From assembly GCF_030581075.1 (NCBI RefSeq), contig NZ_JAUQSW010000019.1, positions 1 to 39,268 of the forward strand: a DNA stretch of 39,268 bases, given 5' to 3'. Within the stretch, counting starts at the first letter, position 1. Each line of letters opens with the position of its first letter. The notes beneath the pieces are model-generated. The model searched no databases and had not been told where the DNA came from. It saw only the letters and a program-made list of their open reading frames with translations. Position numbers and translations under genes: made by a program. The DNA is from Hymenobacter cheonanensis. Its GTDB lineage: Bacteria > Bacteroidota > Bacteroidia > Cytophagales > Hymenobacteraceae. Shown here piece after piece: positions 6,517-15,075 of the stretch.

Positions 6517-8681
6517 GCAGCAGCAACGAAATCTGGCTGACTGCTAATGGTCACCGTGAACGCCTCGACCTCGACGACGAGACGCAACTGCTGCCCTCGT
6601 TCCAAGCCAACGATAGGGCAAAACCAGATTCTATACAAAGCGACTACTCGCCCGAGTTCTCGGTACCCGGCACGGCCCACAACCACCGCCTGCTTAAGCA
6701 CGCCGCGGCCAGCCAGCCGGCCGTGGGCAGCGCCTACGTGCGCGTGCCGGCCGTGCTCACGTCGGGCGGGGTAGAAACCCTGCCGCTGGCGCTGCTCTAC
6801 CTCAAGGGCTTCAAGGAAGGCCGCTATTTGCTCCAGCTATTCGGCGGCAACCGCCGGCTCGTCGAGGCGCTCGGCGATAAGAAGTTGGCCGACCTTGACC
6901 TCAACCGCTTCAACCACTACTGGACTGCTGCCGAGGTGCTGGCTGGCCTGCCCTACGCGCACTGGGCTAGCCGTGGCTGGGGCTACGAGGTGTACGAGCG
7001 CGGCAAGCCGCTCGACCTCAATAACCTCGACCCCTTTACAGTGTACCCCAGCGTAGCCGCCTGGCTTGTCTGGCAGCAAATCCTGGCTGATGCGGGCTTT
7101 ACGGCCGACAGCCTGCTGACCGAAGCGTTTTTCGCGGCCCTGAATGTGCCCAGCGCTAACCCCTATGAGTTCAGCCAGGCCTACCGCGATGCGCGCCAGC
7201 TCACGGCGGGCTACTTCTACGACAGCACGGTTTCGGATGTGCCCTACCACCACCGCAGCGCCTTTCCGGAACAGAAATTAATTTTCAGCTATACCAGCCG
7301 CAAGCCCTACCACCAGCCCGACGCCACGACGGCGACCTACTTCGGCGGCACTTACACAGCGGACACGCTGGGCTTTTATGACATCGCCGCCAGCGTGCCT
7401 ACGTTCCTGGGCATTAACAGCAACAGCCTGGGCCACATCCGCTGCAAGTTTCAACTCAAGGTCAACGGGCAAGTACACTTCGACGGCTTTGGCAGCGATG
7501 GCCACGACGAGCTCGAAACCAAGGAAACGGTTACCCACACCTTCACGCCCAAGCTCACGCATTACCTGCTGCAGGCCGGCGATAAAGTGGAGCTGTTCTG
7601 GCAGGGCGATGAGCTAAACCTGCCATCGGCCACCCACTGGAGTATCGGCCCCTACGGCGCGCAGGTGCCGCTCGGTGGAGGCCTGACGCTGGCCAGTGAG
7701 GTTAGGCTGACCGTGACGCTATTAGCCGAGTTTCCGCCCGGCGGTTTGGTCCGGCTGCAGGACTGGCTGCCCGACATGAAGCAGCTTGACTTTGTGAAAA
7801 GTCAGATGCTGCTCGGCGGGCTTACCATTCAGTGCGATGCCTACGAGCCGTACCTGCGGCTCGCCACCGGCGCCCAGCTGCTGGCCAATGTACCGCGGGC
7901 CAAGGACTGGACCGCCAAGCGCGATGCCTATACCCAGCCGGGCCGGCTGCCCGAGCGTGAGCTGGCTTTCCGGTTTGGCAGCTACGGGCAGCTGAACTAC
8001 CTGAAGTGGACCGAGGACGAAAACGTGCTGGCTGGCTACGGCGATGGCACGATTGCCGTGGCCGATGAGGTGCTGCCCATTACCTACGACGTGGCCACAT
8101 TACCTTTTGCCGCCACCCAGGACAGCCCGCAGGTGGCAGGCCTACTACGGATTCTCAACTTCGAGGTGGCCGACTTCACGGCTAGCACCGTCACCTACAA
8201 CAGCATCACGGCCAAGCCCCGCATTGTCCTGCGCCAGGCCGATGGGGAACTGGCCGGCAAGCTCATCACCACCCCGCAGGTGGGCAAGCCGGGCGACGGC
8301 AACTATGCGCCGGCCGTGCTCACGGCCTTCACTACTACGCCCAGCTACTTTGCCTCGGCGGGGTTGTCGCTGCTGCTCGACAGCACGGTGCTAACGGTGT
8401 TTTGGGCTGATTTGCGGGCCATGTTGGATGAGTCACGGCTTATTCGTGAGCAGTTCAGATTGACCGCCCAAGACATTACTCAATTAGATTTCTCCACTCC
8501 TGTCTGGCTGGGCGACATGGGGGACTATTACGTCATTTCCAAAATAGAGGAATTCGATGTGCGCAGAAGCACAACTGTCGAGCTGTGCCGCATAAATGCT
8601 AGCCACTTACCGCCGCCGGTGGTGCCCAGCAGCGGGGCGGAGTGGTACGAGGGAGAGTTTTATACTGGTGAATTCTTTTAA
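6513..8681 (+). CDS. Large phage tail/baseplate protein (722 aa)
   Basis: This 722-residue protein begins SSSNEIWLTANGHRERLDLDDETQLLPSFQAND. The next ~40 residues, with SDYSPEFSVPGTAHNHRLL, are a recurring opening of tail proteins in Bacteroidota prophages ('IQSDYSPEFSVPxTxxN' type). The body is beta-rich with no obvious enzyme motif. A region with two LPDMKQLDFVKSQMLLGGL-like helices (~420-445) resembles the part of phage baseplate hub proteins that packs against the tail tip. The start overlaps the previous stop by 4 bp and the tape measure gene follows 12 bp later. It is probably a tail-tip/hub protein; this is inference. Confidence 0.6.
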   Translation: MSSSNEIWLTANGHRERLDLDDETQLLPSFQANDRAKPDSIQSDYSPEFSVPGTAHNHRLLKHAAASQPAVGSAYVRVPAVLTSGGVETLPLALLYLKGFKEGRYLLQLFGGNRRLVEALGDKKLADLDLNRFNHYWTAAEVLAGLPYAHWASRGWGYEVYERGKPLDLNNLDPFTVYPSVAAWLVWQQILADAGFTADSLLTEAFFAALNVPSANPYEFSQAYRDARQLTAGYFYDSTVSDVPYHHRSAFPEQKLIFSYTSRKPYHQPDATTATYFGGTYTADTLGFYDIAASVPTFLGINSNSLGHIRCKFQLKVNGQVHFDGFGSDGHDELETKETVTHTFTPKLTHYLLQAGDKVELFWQGDELNLPSATHWSIGPYGAQVPLGGGLTLASEVRLTVTLLAEFPPGGLVRLQDWLPDMKQLDFVKSQMLLGGLTIQCDAYEPYLRLATGAQLLANVPRAKDWTAKRDAYTQPGRLPERELAFRFGSYGQLNYLKWTEDENVLAGYGDGTIAVADEVLPITYDVATLPFAATQDSPQVAGLLRILNFEVADFTASTVTYNSITAKPRIVLRQADGELAGKLITTPQVGKPGDGNYAPAVLTAFTTTPSYFASAGLSLLLDSTVLTVFWADLRAMLDESRLIREQFRLTAQDITQLDFSTPVWLGDMGDYYVISKIEEFDVRRSTTVELCRINASHLPPPVVPSSGAEWYEGEFYTGEFF

Positions 8682-8693
8682 TTATAAAATGCT

Positions 8694-11600
8694 ATGGCTG
8701 AAAATGTTGTGGTGTTGCGCGTTAGCCTTGATGAAGGCAAAACGGAGGCGCAGCTTAAGCAGTTGGTTTTAGACCTGGAAGCCACGCGTAAGGCGCAGGC
8801 CGCCCTCACGGCTGAACGCAAAGCAGGTACAGTGAGCGATGAGGAGTTTGCCAAGAAAACGGTGGACCTCAAAACCCAACTCAAAGGGCAGCAAACTGAA
8901 TTTACCAGTACGCAGAAATCGCTCGACCTCTACCGCAAGGCCAGCGGCGACCTGCGCGACACCTACGCTGGTACCCAGGCCCAGCTTTCGTTGGGTCAGA
9001 TTCAGTTTCAGAAAACGGCGGGCTCGCAGGATTTGAGCACCGAGAGCGCCAAAGCACTCAGCGGGGTCATCGCAGATTTGCGGGCCCAGCTTACGAAGAC
9101 TGACGAAGCTAACCTACTCTTCGTGCGCAATATCGGCAACTACCCCAAGGGTGAGAGCATCGAGCCGCTGATTCAGCGGCTCGTGCAGCTGCAGGAAATT
9201 GAGAAACAACTGCCCGCCGGCAGCCAGCAGGCTATTGCCGCCCAGAAAGAAATCGGTTTTCAGTTCGGCAAGGTGAACGAAGCCGCCGCCTCGGCGGGGC
9301 TAGCCCAGAAAGACGTAACAAGCAAGCTCAACGACTACGGCGAGCGCCTGCGCCCCGTGGCGGCCGACCTAGCCAAGCTTACCATTGCCCAGGATGCGGC
9401 CGCGCAGTCGGCCGGCAAGGACTCGGCCGAGTACGCCAAAATTGGCTTTGCCATCGGGGCCGCCCGGAAAGAAATTGAGAAGGTGCCGCCCGAGCTGGCC
9501 AAGGTGCCCACCGCCGCCGACACGGCTAGTAACTCGCTGCTGGGCGCCTTTAAAAGCACCGGGCTCTATAGCCAGTCGGTAGAGCGCGGCACCAAGTTCA
9601 TCAGCCAGTTCAAAACAGGCCTCGATGTGCTGAAAGGTGGCTTTAAGGGCGTGCAGGCCGGCGAGGAAGCTGCCACCGAGGGCAGCAAGGTGCTGAAAGT
9701 TGGCCTGGCTGAAATCGGCATCGGCCTGCTGATTATCGCCTTTACTACGCTTGTTAGCTACTTCACCCAGTCGGCCGAAGGGATGAAGGTCATCTCAGCC
9801 GTATCCTCGGCTTTGGGGGCAACGTTCCAAGCACTCACAGATATAGTGGTTGGAGTTGGAAAATCTATTTTTCAGGTATTGTCTGGTGACTTTAAAGGAG
9901 CGGGTGAAACAGTAGGTAAAACCTTCGACGGGGTGGGAAAGAAGATTTTGGACGCCGCCAAAAATGGCTACGAAATAGTACAGCTAGAAAAAGAGCTAGC
10001 TAAAGAACGCCGCCAGCGAGAAATCGAAGATGTGAAAGAGCAATCGCGCGTAGCCGTTTTGCTGCGCCTCTCCAAAGAGCGGGGCAAAACCAGCCAGGAG
10101 CAGCTAGCAGCCCTTAAAGAAGCTGGCGAGATTGAAGCTGGCCTAACTGGAAAAAATATTGAGTTGTTAGAAAAGGAGCTAGGATTGATTGACCGCAAAA
10201 TTGCAAAGGCCAGTTCAGGCTCTAAGGGGGACTTATTACAGCAAAAGGCGGATAAACAGAAGGAAATTGCGCAGGCCGTAGCTGGGCAGGATGAACAAAA
10301 CGCTAAAATTCGAGTGCGTCAATCAGTATTCCTGGAAGAGCAACGCCAACGGAGTCTTGATGACAATAAAGCACTTTATGAGGCTCGCGCCACTCAAGCT
10401 GTTAAGGGCACTCAGGCCGAGGCCGACGCTCGCGTACAAGTGTTGCTGGCAGAAAGAGCAAAACAGTTAGGAACCATTGGACTAACAGAAAATCAAAGAG
10501 TTGCGATTATTGCTGCCTCTGAACGAGCCATCAAAGAGGTACGTGAACAGTACGCCCAGCAGGCCCTTACCCAGATTGCCCAGCTTGAGCAGCTAGCCCT
10601 TGACCGCCGCCTTTTGCGCGTGAAGGCAGGTAGTGAGCAAGAATTAGCGTTGCAGCGCGAAAAGCTGACGGTGCAGTACAACCTCGAAACAAGCCAAACG
10701 GGGCTGACGCTACGTAGCAAACTGATTTTGCAGCAGAAGTACGAGGCCGACGTATTGAAGCTTGAGGCGGACAGCCGCAAGGCGGCTGCGCTTGCCGCCT
10801 ACGACGCCGAGCTAACCACGGTGAACACCGAACTGCTAGCCGTGCGCAAGGGCACGAATGAGGAAACAGAACTCAAGATTGAGGCCATCAATACGCTGCT
10901 TGCGAAGGAGTTGGCTAGCCTGTCGGAACGCGGGCAGAATACGGAAAAGGCCGCACTGCTGCGCGCCCGCGCCGAGACAGACATTGACGGGGTGCGGTAT
11001 GCAGCGGCGCAGCGCAGCCTTGACGCCTACTTACAAGGTGAGCGTAACAGCCTCGACGAGAGCTTTGCCAGTGGCAAAATCAAAGAAGATGAGTACAACC
11101 GGCAAATAATTGCCTCTGACGTACTGGCGGCCAATTCGCGCTTGCAGCTAGCCAAGCAGTTCGGCCAGGATGCCGCCGCCGCAGGGCAGCAGCTAGCGCA
11201 GGCCAGAATTAAGCAGGCGCAAGCCGTAACGGATGCTGAGAAGCACGCGGGGCAGGTGAAAGACGAGATTATTAGCGCGCAGCTAGCGGCAGCTAACAAC
11301 TACACCGATACCATTGTGGCGCTGTTCGGAGAAGAAAGTGAGGCCGGAAAGGCAGCCCTAGCTATCAAAAAGGTGCTGGCCCTGGCTGAGATTGGCCTGA
11401 ACTTGCAAAAGCAGCTAGCGGCCAATTCTTTGGCCGGAACTAAAATCGCTGCCGAGGCCCCGCCCGTTACCATTCCGCTAGGCGCGGCTTACACGATAGC
11501 TACGAACGCGCTCGCCATCACGGCCGCCGCCGCCGCCGCCGCCAACATTTTGAAGTTGCAACGGGGCGGCATCGCCCACGGCCCCAGCCATACCCACGGC

Positions 11601-11954
11601 GGTATTCAGTTGTACCATCAGGGCCGCCCCGCTGGCATAGAAATAGAGGGCGGCGAGCCCGTGCTGACCCGCCGCGTCAGCCAGAACCCGCTGCTGCTGA
11701 GCCTAGCGAGCACGGTGAATCAGCTAGCGGGCGGGCGGGCGCTGGGGCCATCCCTCGCCGTTTTGCCGCATCTGGCACTGGGGGGGCTAGCCAAGCCGCT
11801 TATCGCGCAGCAACTGCGAAACGGTGTAGCTGAGGGCATCGACTACAACCGGCTAGCCCAGGCCATGAGCAGGCTTCAGGTGAAAGCCACCATTTCAGAC
11901 GTGCAAGCCGGACTTGACCGCAAGAAATTCACTGATAGCAACAGCAACAGCTAA
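8694..11954 (+). CDS. Phage tail tape measure protein (1086 aa)
   Basis: The length, long charged helical coiled-coil segments (residues ~1-110 and ~430-850), an internal hydrophobic stretch (EIGIGLLIIAFTTLVSYFT, ~341-359) and an Ala-rich hydrophobic segment with a run of GCC codons near 11521-11541 are typical of tape measure proteins, which set tail length and thread the tail tube. The C-terminal region has the Bacteroidota pattern RGGIAHGPSHTHGGI, then EGGEPVLTRR (~955-1000). It is the last gene of the left late module. Its stop overlaps the stop of a convergent gene by 4 bp. The preceding intergenic bases are unusually AT-rich (8682-8693). Confidence 0.9.
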   Translation: MAENVVVLRVSLDEGKTEAQLKQLVLDLEATRKAQAALTAERKAGTVSDEEFAKKTVDLKTQLKGQQTEFTSTQKSLDLYRKASGDLRDTYAGTQAQLSLGQIQFQKTAGSQDLSTESAKALSGVIADLRAQLTKTDEANLLFVRNIGNYPKGESIEPLIQRLVQLQEIEKQLPAGSQQAIAAQKEIGFQFGKVNEAAASAGLAQKDVTSKLNDYGERLRPVAADLAKLTIAQDAAAQSAGKDSAEYAKIGFAIGAARKEIEKVPPELAKVPTAADTASNSLLGAFKSTGLYSQSVERGTKFISQFKTGLDVLKGGFKGVQAGEEAATEGSKVLKVGLAEIGIGLLIIAFTTLVSYFTQSAEGMKVISAVSSALGATFQALTDIVVGVGKSIFQVLSGDFKGAGETVGKTFDGVGKKILDAAKNGYEIVQLEKELAKERRQREIEDVKEQSRVAVLLRLSKERGKTSQEQLAALKEAGEIEAGLTGKNIELLEKELGLIDRKIAKASSGSKGDLLQQKADKQKEIAQAVAGQDEQNAKIRVRQSVFLEEQRQRSLDDNKALYEARATQAVKGTQAEADARVQVLLAERAKQLGTIGLTENQRVAIIAASERAIKEVREQYAQQALTQIAQLEQLALDRRLLRVKAGSEQELALQREKLTVQYNLETSQTGLTLRSKLILQQKYEADVLKLEADSRKAAALAAYDAELTTVNTELLAVRKGTNEETELKIEAINTLLAKELASLSERGQNTEKAALLRARAETDIDGVRYAAAQRSLDAYLQGERNSLDESFASGKIKEDEYNRQIIASDVLAANSRLQLAKQFGQDAAAAGQQLAQARIKQAQAVTDAEKHAGQVKDEIISAQLAAANNYTDTIVALFGEESEAGKAALAIKKVLALAEIGLNLQKQLAANSLAGTKIAAEAPPVTIPLGAAYTIATNALAITAAAAAAANILKLQRGGIAHGPSHTHGGIQLYHQGRPAGIEIEGGEPVLTRRVSQNPLLLSLASTVNQLAGGRALGPSLAVLPHLALGGLAKPLIAQQLRNGVAEGIDYNRLAQAMSRLQVKATISDVQAGLDRKKFTDSNSNS

Positions 11955-12538
11955 AAGTCGTTGGGCTTCACTAGCGCCGCCTTGAGGCTAGCCGCCTGCC
12001 CGCCCGCCTGCCCAGCCACGGCATCCAATATGCTGCCAGCATACGCCTTCGGCTGGCCTTTTTTGTCATAGTAAAGCCCGTTGCTGCGGTCAAGATATTC
12101 TTCGGCTGGGTACAGCTTTAGCTGTGCCTTAGTGGGCGGGGCGGGGGCAGCCGCCGAAGCCACGTAGGGCTGAACCTCAAAATCTAAAAACTCATATTTA
12201 GCCCGCCCTTCCTTTACCGTAATATTGACCTGACGCCAGAGGGTGCATTGCATCGAGCCCACCACAGCCCGCGCCGTGAAGGGCAGGCCCACGCGGGCCG
12301 CTAGCGTGCCGCTCGTGGCATCCATAGTGCGTTGGTCGGGCGGGCTAACGGGTTGCTTTGCCAGCCAGCGCAGCGCCCGCCCGTAAAGCTCTGCCTGGCT
12401 GGCCCCCGGCACCTGCACCACGGCTGAGTAGGTGATTTTGTGCGTTGTGCTGTCCACGGGCAGCGCCGCCTGCTGTCCGCACGCCCGCCCCGCGCCGCCC
12501 ACGGCTAGCCCCACGACCAAAAGGATAGTTGTTTTCAT
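11951..12538 (-). CDS. Secreted DUF4468-type protein (195 aa)
   Basis: A signal peptide (residues 1 to ~21, ending GRACGQ) leads into a mature region with the recognisable DUF4468 pattern: THKITYSAVVQVPGASQAEL, then YGRALRWLAK. After it come beta strands RVGLPFTARAVVGSMQCTLW and VNITVKEGRAKYEFLDF. DUF4468 proteins are exported Bacteroidota proteins with a TBP-like fold and unknown function. It is transcribed towards, and overlaps the end of, the tape measure gene. A damaged relative lies at 19544-19808. It sits just outside the left inverted arm, so it probably belongs to host-type accessory cargo rather than to the repeated unit. Confidence 0.8.
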   Translation of the reverse strand: MKTTILLVVGLAVGGAGRACGQQAALPVDSTTHKITYSAVVQVPGASQAELYGRALRWLAKQPVSPPDQRTMDATSGTLAARVGLPFTARAVVGSMQCTLWRQVNITVKEGRAKYEFLDFEVQPYVASAAAPAPPTKAQLKLYPAEEYLDRSNGLYYDKKGQPKAYAGSILDAVAGQAGGQAASLKAALVKPNDF

Positions 12539-12602
12539 GCCGGAAAGCTAGCAAATATTTTGTTGCCCAAATTTGTGCAACAAGGCTCCCGGTTGCCCGC
12601 TA

Positions 12603-12674
12603 CCGTCTGCCTAGCCGGCAATCCTTGGGCGAGCGCCGCCAGAAAAGGCTTTTAGGGGCTGAATGTCGGCCCAC
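12603..12674 (-). repeat. 72-bp end repeat, left copy
   Basis: This 72-bp non-coding sequence matches the reverse complement of 29910-29981 at 67 of 72 positions. It directly abuts the terminator of hicB in both arms, and similarity stops sharply on its outer side. It contains a CGCCGCCAG-type hairpin half and an AAAAGGCTTTT near-palindrome. A degraded, partial third copy lies at 17985-18029. It could be a recombination or attachment sequence, or simply the conserved outer end of a duplicated unit. Confidence 0.75.
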
Positions 12675-12676
12675 AA

Positions 12677-12714
12677 AAAAAAGCCCCCGACCTACACAGG
12701 CCAGGGGCTTTTAC
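12677..12714 (-). terminator. Terminator of hicB (left arm)
   Basis: The stem AAAAGCCCC / GGGGCTTTT has a 16-20 base loop, with a T run on the minus strand after the hairpin. It lies just past the hicB stop at 12731. The right arm has an equivalent hairpin at the same place. Confidence 0.75.
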
Positions 12715-12730
12715 ATAGACTCTTTTCAAG

Positions 12731-13117
12731 CTACACTAATTCCAGGGCAGCTAATTCGCGGCCCACCTCGCGCACCCCATCTAAGATGCGGGTTACTTGC
12801 TTAGGTGAGGGCTTTTTGTGGCCTGAAACATACTGCGCGAGTAAGCTTTGCGGCATACCTACTCGGGCGGCTAACGCCGAAGCGTTGATAACCTTGAAGA
12901 AAGTGAAGAATTGTGGGAGGTCAAGCGTGATTTGCAATTGCTCGGCAGTAACAGGCTTTTGCTCTGTTGCTTCCATATACAAATTGACAGCTTCTAATGC
13001 ATTGCTTTTTAGTTCAGCGTAAGTATCGCCAACGGTAGCGATGCCATAGTCATTTGCATAAGCCGAGTAGCCAGTACCAGTCCGTTCGACGGTAATAGCA
13101 ATTCGCTTATTGGTCAT
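12731..13117 (-). CDS. hicB: HicB-type antitoxin with C-terminal HTH, left arm
   Basis: I choose the ATG at 13117 (128 residues), because the homologue in the right arm starts at the same point; a longer frame from 13177 overlaps an intercistronic region. The N-terminal half is the degenerate RNase-H-like HicB fold (ITVERTGTGYSAYANDYGIATVGDTYAEL). The C-terminal half is a Cro/XRE-type helix-turn-helix (SALAARVGMPQSLLAQYVSGHKKPSPKQVTRILDGV). HicB neutralises HicA and represses the operon. It follows hicA on the same transcript, separated by a hairpin. The operator palindrome at 13453-13470 is the likely binding site of this HTH. Confidence 0.9.
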   Translation of the reverse strand: MTNKRIAITVERTGTGYSAYANDYGIATVGDTYAELKSNALEAVNLYMEATEQKPVTAEQLQITLDLPQFFTFFKVINASALAARVGMPQSLLAQYVSGHKKPSPKQVTRILDGVREVGRELAALELV

Positions 13118-13189
13118 GTGTATTGTGACGGTTAAGTGGGGGTAGTCGGGACGGGAGAGTGTGTATGTAGTATGCATGAAAGCCTGAGT

Positions 13190-13214
13190 AAGCCGGGCTA
13201 TTTAAGCCCGGCTT
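13190..13214 (-). other. Intercistronic hairpin at the hicA stop codon, left arm
   Basis: Reading the minus strand, the stem is AAGCCGGGCT / AGCCCGGCTT. The last codons of hicA form the 5' side and the T of the TAG stop is the last loop base. There is no poly-T, so it is not a normal terminator. The right-arm hicA has a hairpin with different bases but the same geometry (29375-29397). Confidence 0.6.
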
Positions 13215-13383
13215 GTTTCAGAATCTTTGCGGCTAGCCCCGTGCCTACCTCCTTGCTGCCGTGGCTTGGATAAATAATAGGCTCAGTATGGTCGGGGTGC
13301 CGCAAGATTATGTGACTGCCGGTTTGGCGCTGGATTACCCAGCCAGCAGCTAATAGCTTTCGGAGTAATTCGCTGGATTTCAT
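13198..13383 (-). CDS. hicA: HicA-type mRNA interferase toxin, left arm
   Basis: This 61-residue double-stranded-RNA-binding-fold toxin shows the family pattern: SSELLRKLLAAGW, then GSHIILRHP with the catalytic His24, then PSHGSKEVGTGLAAKILKQAG. HicA cleaves mRNA and arrests growth unless bound by HicB. The order hicA then hicB is canonical. It is 72% identical to the right-arm copy. The leader is about 60 bases, from the TACCTTTG element at 13449-13456 to the ATG at 13383; in the right-arm copy the leader is almost absent. Confidence 0.92.
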   Translation of the reverse strand: MKSSELLRKLLAAGWVIQRQTGSHIILRHPDHTEPIIYPSHGSKEVGTGLAAKILKQAGLK

Positions 13384-13448
13384 TAGATTGGCATAGGGGG
13401 CTGATGCTGGCTAGGCGTTAAGGCGGTGGTGGGTGCGTTATTGCACTT

Positions 13449-13478
13449 CAAAGGTAATACATTAATTACCAAAAACAA
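13449..13478 (-). promoter_or_regulatory. hicAB promoter and operator, left arm
   Basis: On the minus strand a TTG at 13476-13478 is followed, after 19 bases, by TACCTTTG (13449-13456), matching the Bacteroidota -33/-7 arrangement. The interrupted palindrome GGTAAT-N6-ATTACC (13453-13470) overlaps the -7 box. The right-arm hicAB has the same palindrome half-sites. HicB with its HTH is the expected repressor. Confidence 0.65.
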
Positions 13479-13524
13479 GTTGCAAAAGGAATAAATTAAT
13501 TACTTTTTTTTCTGGCTAAGGCCC

Positions 13525-13558
13525 ACAAAAAAGCCCCGGCCGTGGGCGGCGCGGGGCG
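13525..13558 (-). terminator. Terminator of the A-E operon, left arm
   Basis: The stem GCCCCG / CGGGGC has a 13-base loop followed by six T on the minus strand, immediately after the stop of gene E at 13565. It separates the A-E operon from hicAB. Confidence 0.7.
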
Positions 13559-13564
13559 GTGGAG

Positions 13565-14710
13565 TTAGAGAGGGAAAATGGCCAGGATGGGGTCGGCTTC
13601 GGAGAAGCATTCGGTAGCGCCAGCAAAGGGGCGCTTTGGGCGGTAGCGCAAATGGGCAAAGGTTTCTAAAATTGATTGCTCCCAATCGTAGATGCGAGCG
13701 GCGTCCCGGCTAATGTGCTGGGCTATTATTTCGTATTGATACTCATGCATTTTTTCCCTATTCGAGTATCTTTTTTTAATTGAGCGATAAGTTATGCCCA
13801 CCTTAAAAAAACTCTCAGATTCATTATAAAGATGCAGGAAATAAAGTATTGCGTCTTTATTTGCTGCTTTTTCAATCCAATGAAATCGGCTAGATTCTTT
13901 TGCGCACAAGGGGCATCCTGAGCCTCGAAGGTGCGAAGTTGGGGTTTGGTAAAATTCACAATGAATTGGGCATAATATTTTGATTTTATCTTGAGCTGTA
14001 AGATATTCTACCAAAGAGTAATCATATTTATTCCCATGAATTGAACGGGCTTTTTCTAAAAAAACAGGTGCTGTATATGTTCGCAATATGGAAACACTAT
14101 TATTGCCACACGAGGCACATGCATTTCCACTTTTATGACTAGCTGGCGTCTGATTAAAAACTCCATGAGTAGGGCAGATAATTTTGACTTTAGTATGCCC
14201 TGAAACATACTCAACTTGAGAATAATCATAGGTGCCAACGCCATGAATGGCTTGCGCTTCCTGAATGAATTGCTTTGCAGAGCTTCTTAAAAAATTTCCC
14301 GTGCGCTCGGCCCCGCATGTAGGGCAGCCTCTTCCGGCTATGTGGGCAGATGGTTGCTGCTGGAAAAAACCGTGTCTCACACATTTTATATCAATATAAT
14401 TTTTGCTATTTACATAATTAATTTGAGAGTAATCGTAGGTGCCAATACCATGCTTAAGTTGAGCCTTTATTATAAACTGCTCCTTAGTTAGCCTAATTTT
14501 ACTGCTACTGCAAATCTTTGCGCATTTGTAGCATTTCCTACCCGTTAAATGTCCACTAGGCGACTGTTTAAAAGCACCGTGTTCAGGGCAAATGATTTTC
14601 ACTTTCAACAATGCTCCGATATACTCAACTTGAGAATAATCATAGGTGCCAACGCCATGAATGGCTTGCGCTTCCTGAATGAATTGCTCGCTTGTTTTTT
14701 TGGTAGCCAT
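13565..14710 (-). CDS. Gene E, left: zinc-ribbon repeat protein with C-terminal GIY-YIG domain (381 aa)
   Basis: Four tandem modules of ~65 residues cover residues ~5-275. Each has the pattern FI.EA..IHG..YDYSQVEY, then CP.HG.F.Q.P..H, then C..C. This is the probable zinc-ribbon repeat (DUF723-like) common in phage homing-type nucleases; CxxH plus CxxC would bind one zinc each. Residues ~285-375 form a GIY-YIG superfamily domain of the T5orf172/MUG113 kind: ILYFLHLYNESESFFKVGIT, then RIYDWEQSIL, then the acidic ATECFSE. It should bind DNA through the ribbons and nick it through the nuclease. Two modules share an identical 68-bp stretch. The gene starts 8 bp after gene D and closes the operon. 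The module number differs from the right-arm copy, which has five. Confidence 0.8.
   Translation of the reverse strand: MATKKTSEQFIQEAQAIHGVGTYDYSQVEYIGALLKVKIICPEHGAFKQSPSGHLTGRKCYKCAKICSSSKIRLTKEQFIIKAQLKHGIGTYDYSQINYVNSKNYIDIKCVRHGFFQQQPSAHIAGRGCPTCGAERTGNFLRSSAKQFIQEAQAIHGVGTYDYSQVEYVSGHTKVKIICPTHGVFNQTPASHKSGNACASCGNNSVSILRTYTAPVFLEKARSIHGNKYDYSLVEYLTAQDKIKILCPIHCEFYQTPTSHLRGSGCPLCAKESSRFHWIEKAANKDAILYFLHLYNESESFFKVGITYRSIKKRYSNREKMHEYQYEIIAQHISRDAARIYDWEQSILETFAHLRYRPKRPFAGATECFSEADPILAIFPL
14207..14274 (-). repeat. 68-bp exact direct repeat inside gene E (copy 1)
   Basis: This stretch is identical over 68 bp to 14621-14688. It encodes the same part (FIQEAQAIHGVGTYDYSQVEY) of zinc-ribbon modules 3 and 1. 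The other two modules are diverged. Exact identity implies a recent duplication or gene conversion within the gene. Confidence 0.85.
14621..14688 (-). repeat. 68-bp exact direct repeat inside gene E (copy 2)
   Basis: This is the partner of 14207-14274, in the first zinc-ribbon module. Recombination between the two copies would delete or add two modules, changing the DNA-binding array in whole-module steps. Confidence 0.85.
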
Positions 14711-14718
14711 CTTGACAT

Positions 14719-15075
14719 CTAAATTAAGGTTTCTGTATTCTTCAAAAAGAACGTCCCGCTAGGCAGCGCCGCCAGCAGCGGCCCCACCTCCGAGTAGCAC
14801 TCGGTGCGGCCCCCGAAGTCGGCCAGCGGGGCGTAGCTCAAGGCCGAAAATTCCCGGTGTAGCCGCTGCTCCAGGTCGTACACGGCCCCCGCGTTGTAGC
14901 TGCTGTACCGGGCCACGGTGCGCCACCTGTACAGGGTCTTGAGGCGGGAAAAGCGGGAGCTAAGGGAAAAGGTCACGCCCACCTTATAAAAGCTTTCCCC
15001 CGGCCCGTACACGCGCACCACATACAGCACGGCCTTGCGGCCGTGCTGCTGGGCAATCCAAGCGGCCCGCGTCAT
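14719..15075 (-). CDS. Gene D, left: small GIY-YIG superfamily protein (118 aa)
   Basis: I take the ATG at 15075, which overlaps the stop of gene C by 4 bp as in the right arm; the longer frame upstream overlaps gene C. The protein is essentially one T5orf172/MUG113-like GIY-YIG domain: AVLYVVRVYGPGESFYKVGVT (residues ~15-35), LSSRFSRLKTLY, VYDLEQRLH, then RTECYSE with the putative metal-binding Glu. It is the same fold as the C-terminal domain of gene E, without zinc ribbons. Compared with the right copy, residues 1-63 are about 95% identical, residues 64-100 are diverged and the last 16 are identical, a mosaic pattern. Confidence 0.75.
   Translation of the reverse strand: MTRAAWIAQQHGRKAVLYVVRVYGPGESFYKVGVTFSLSSRFSRLKTLYRWRTVARYSSYNAGAVYDLEQRLHREFSALSYAPLADFGGRTECYSEVGPLLAALPSGTFFLKNTETLI

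Noticed and set aside
12529..12804. 91-residue plus-strand ORF over the hicB terminator and end repeat
   Set aside because: It runs through a terminator and a conserved non-coding repeat and shows no protein-like composition.
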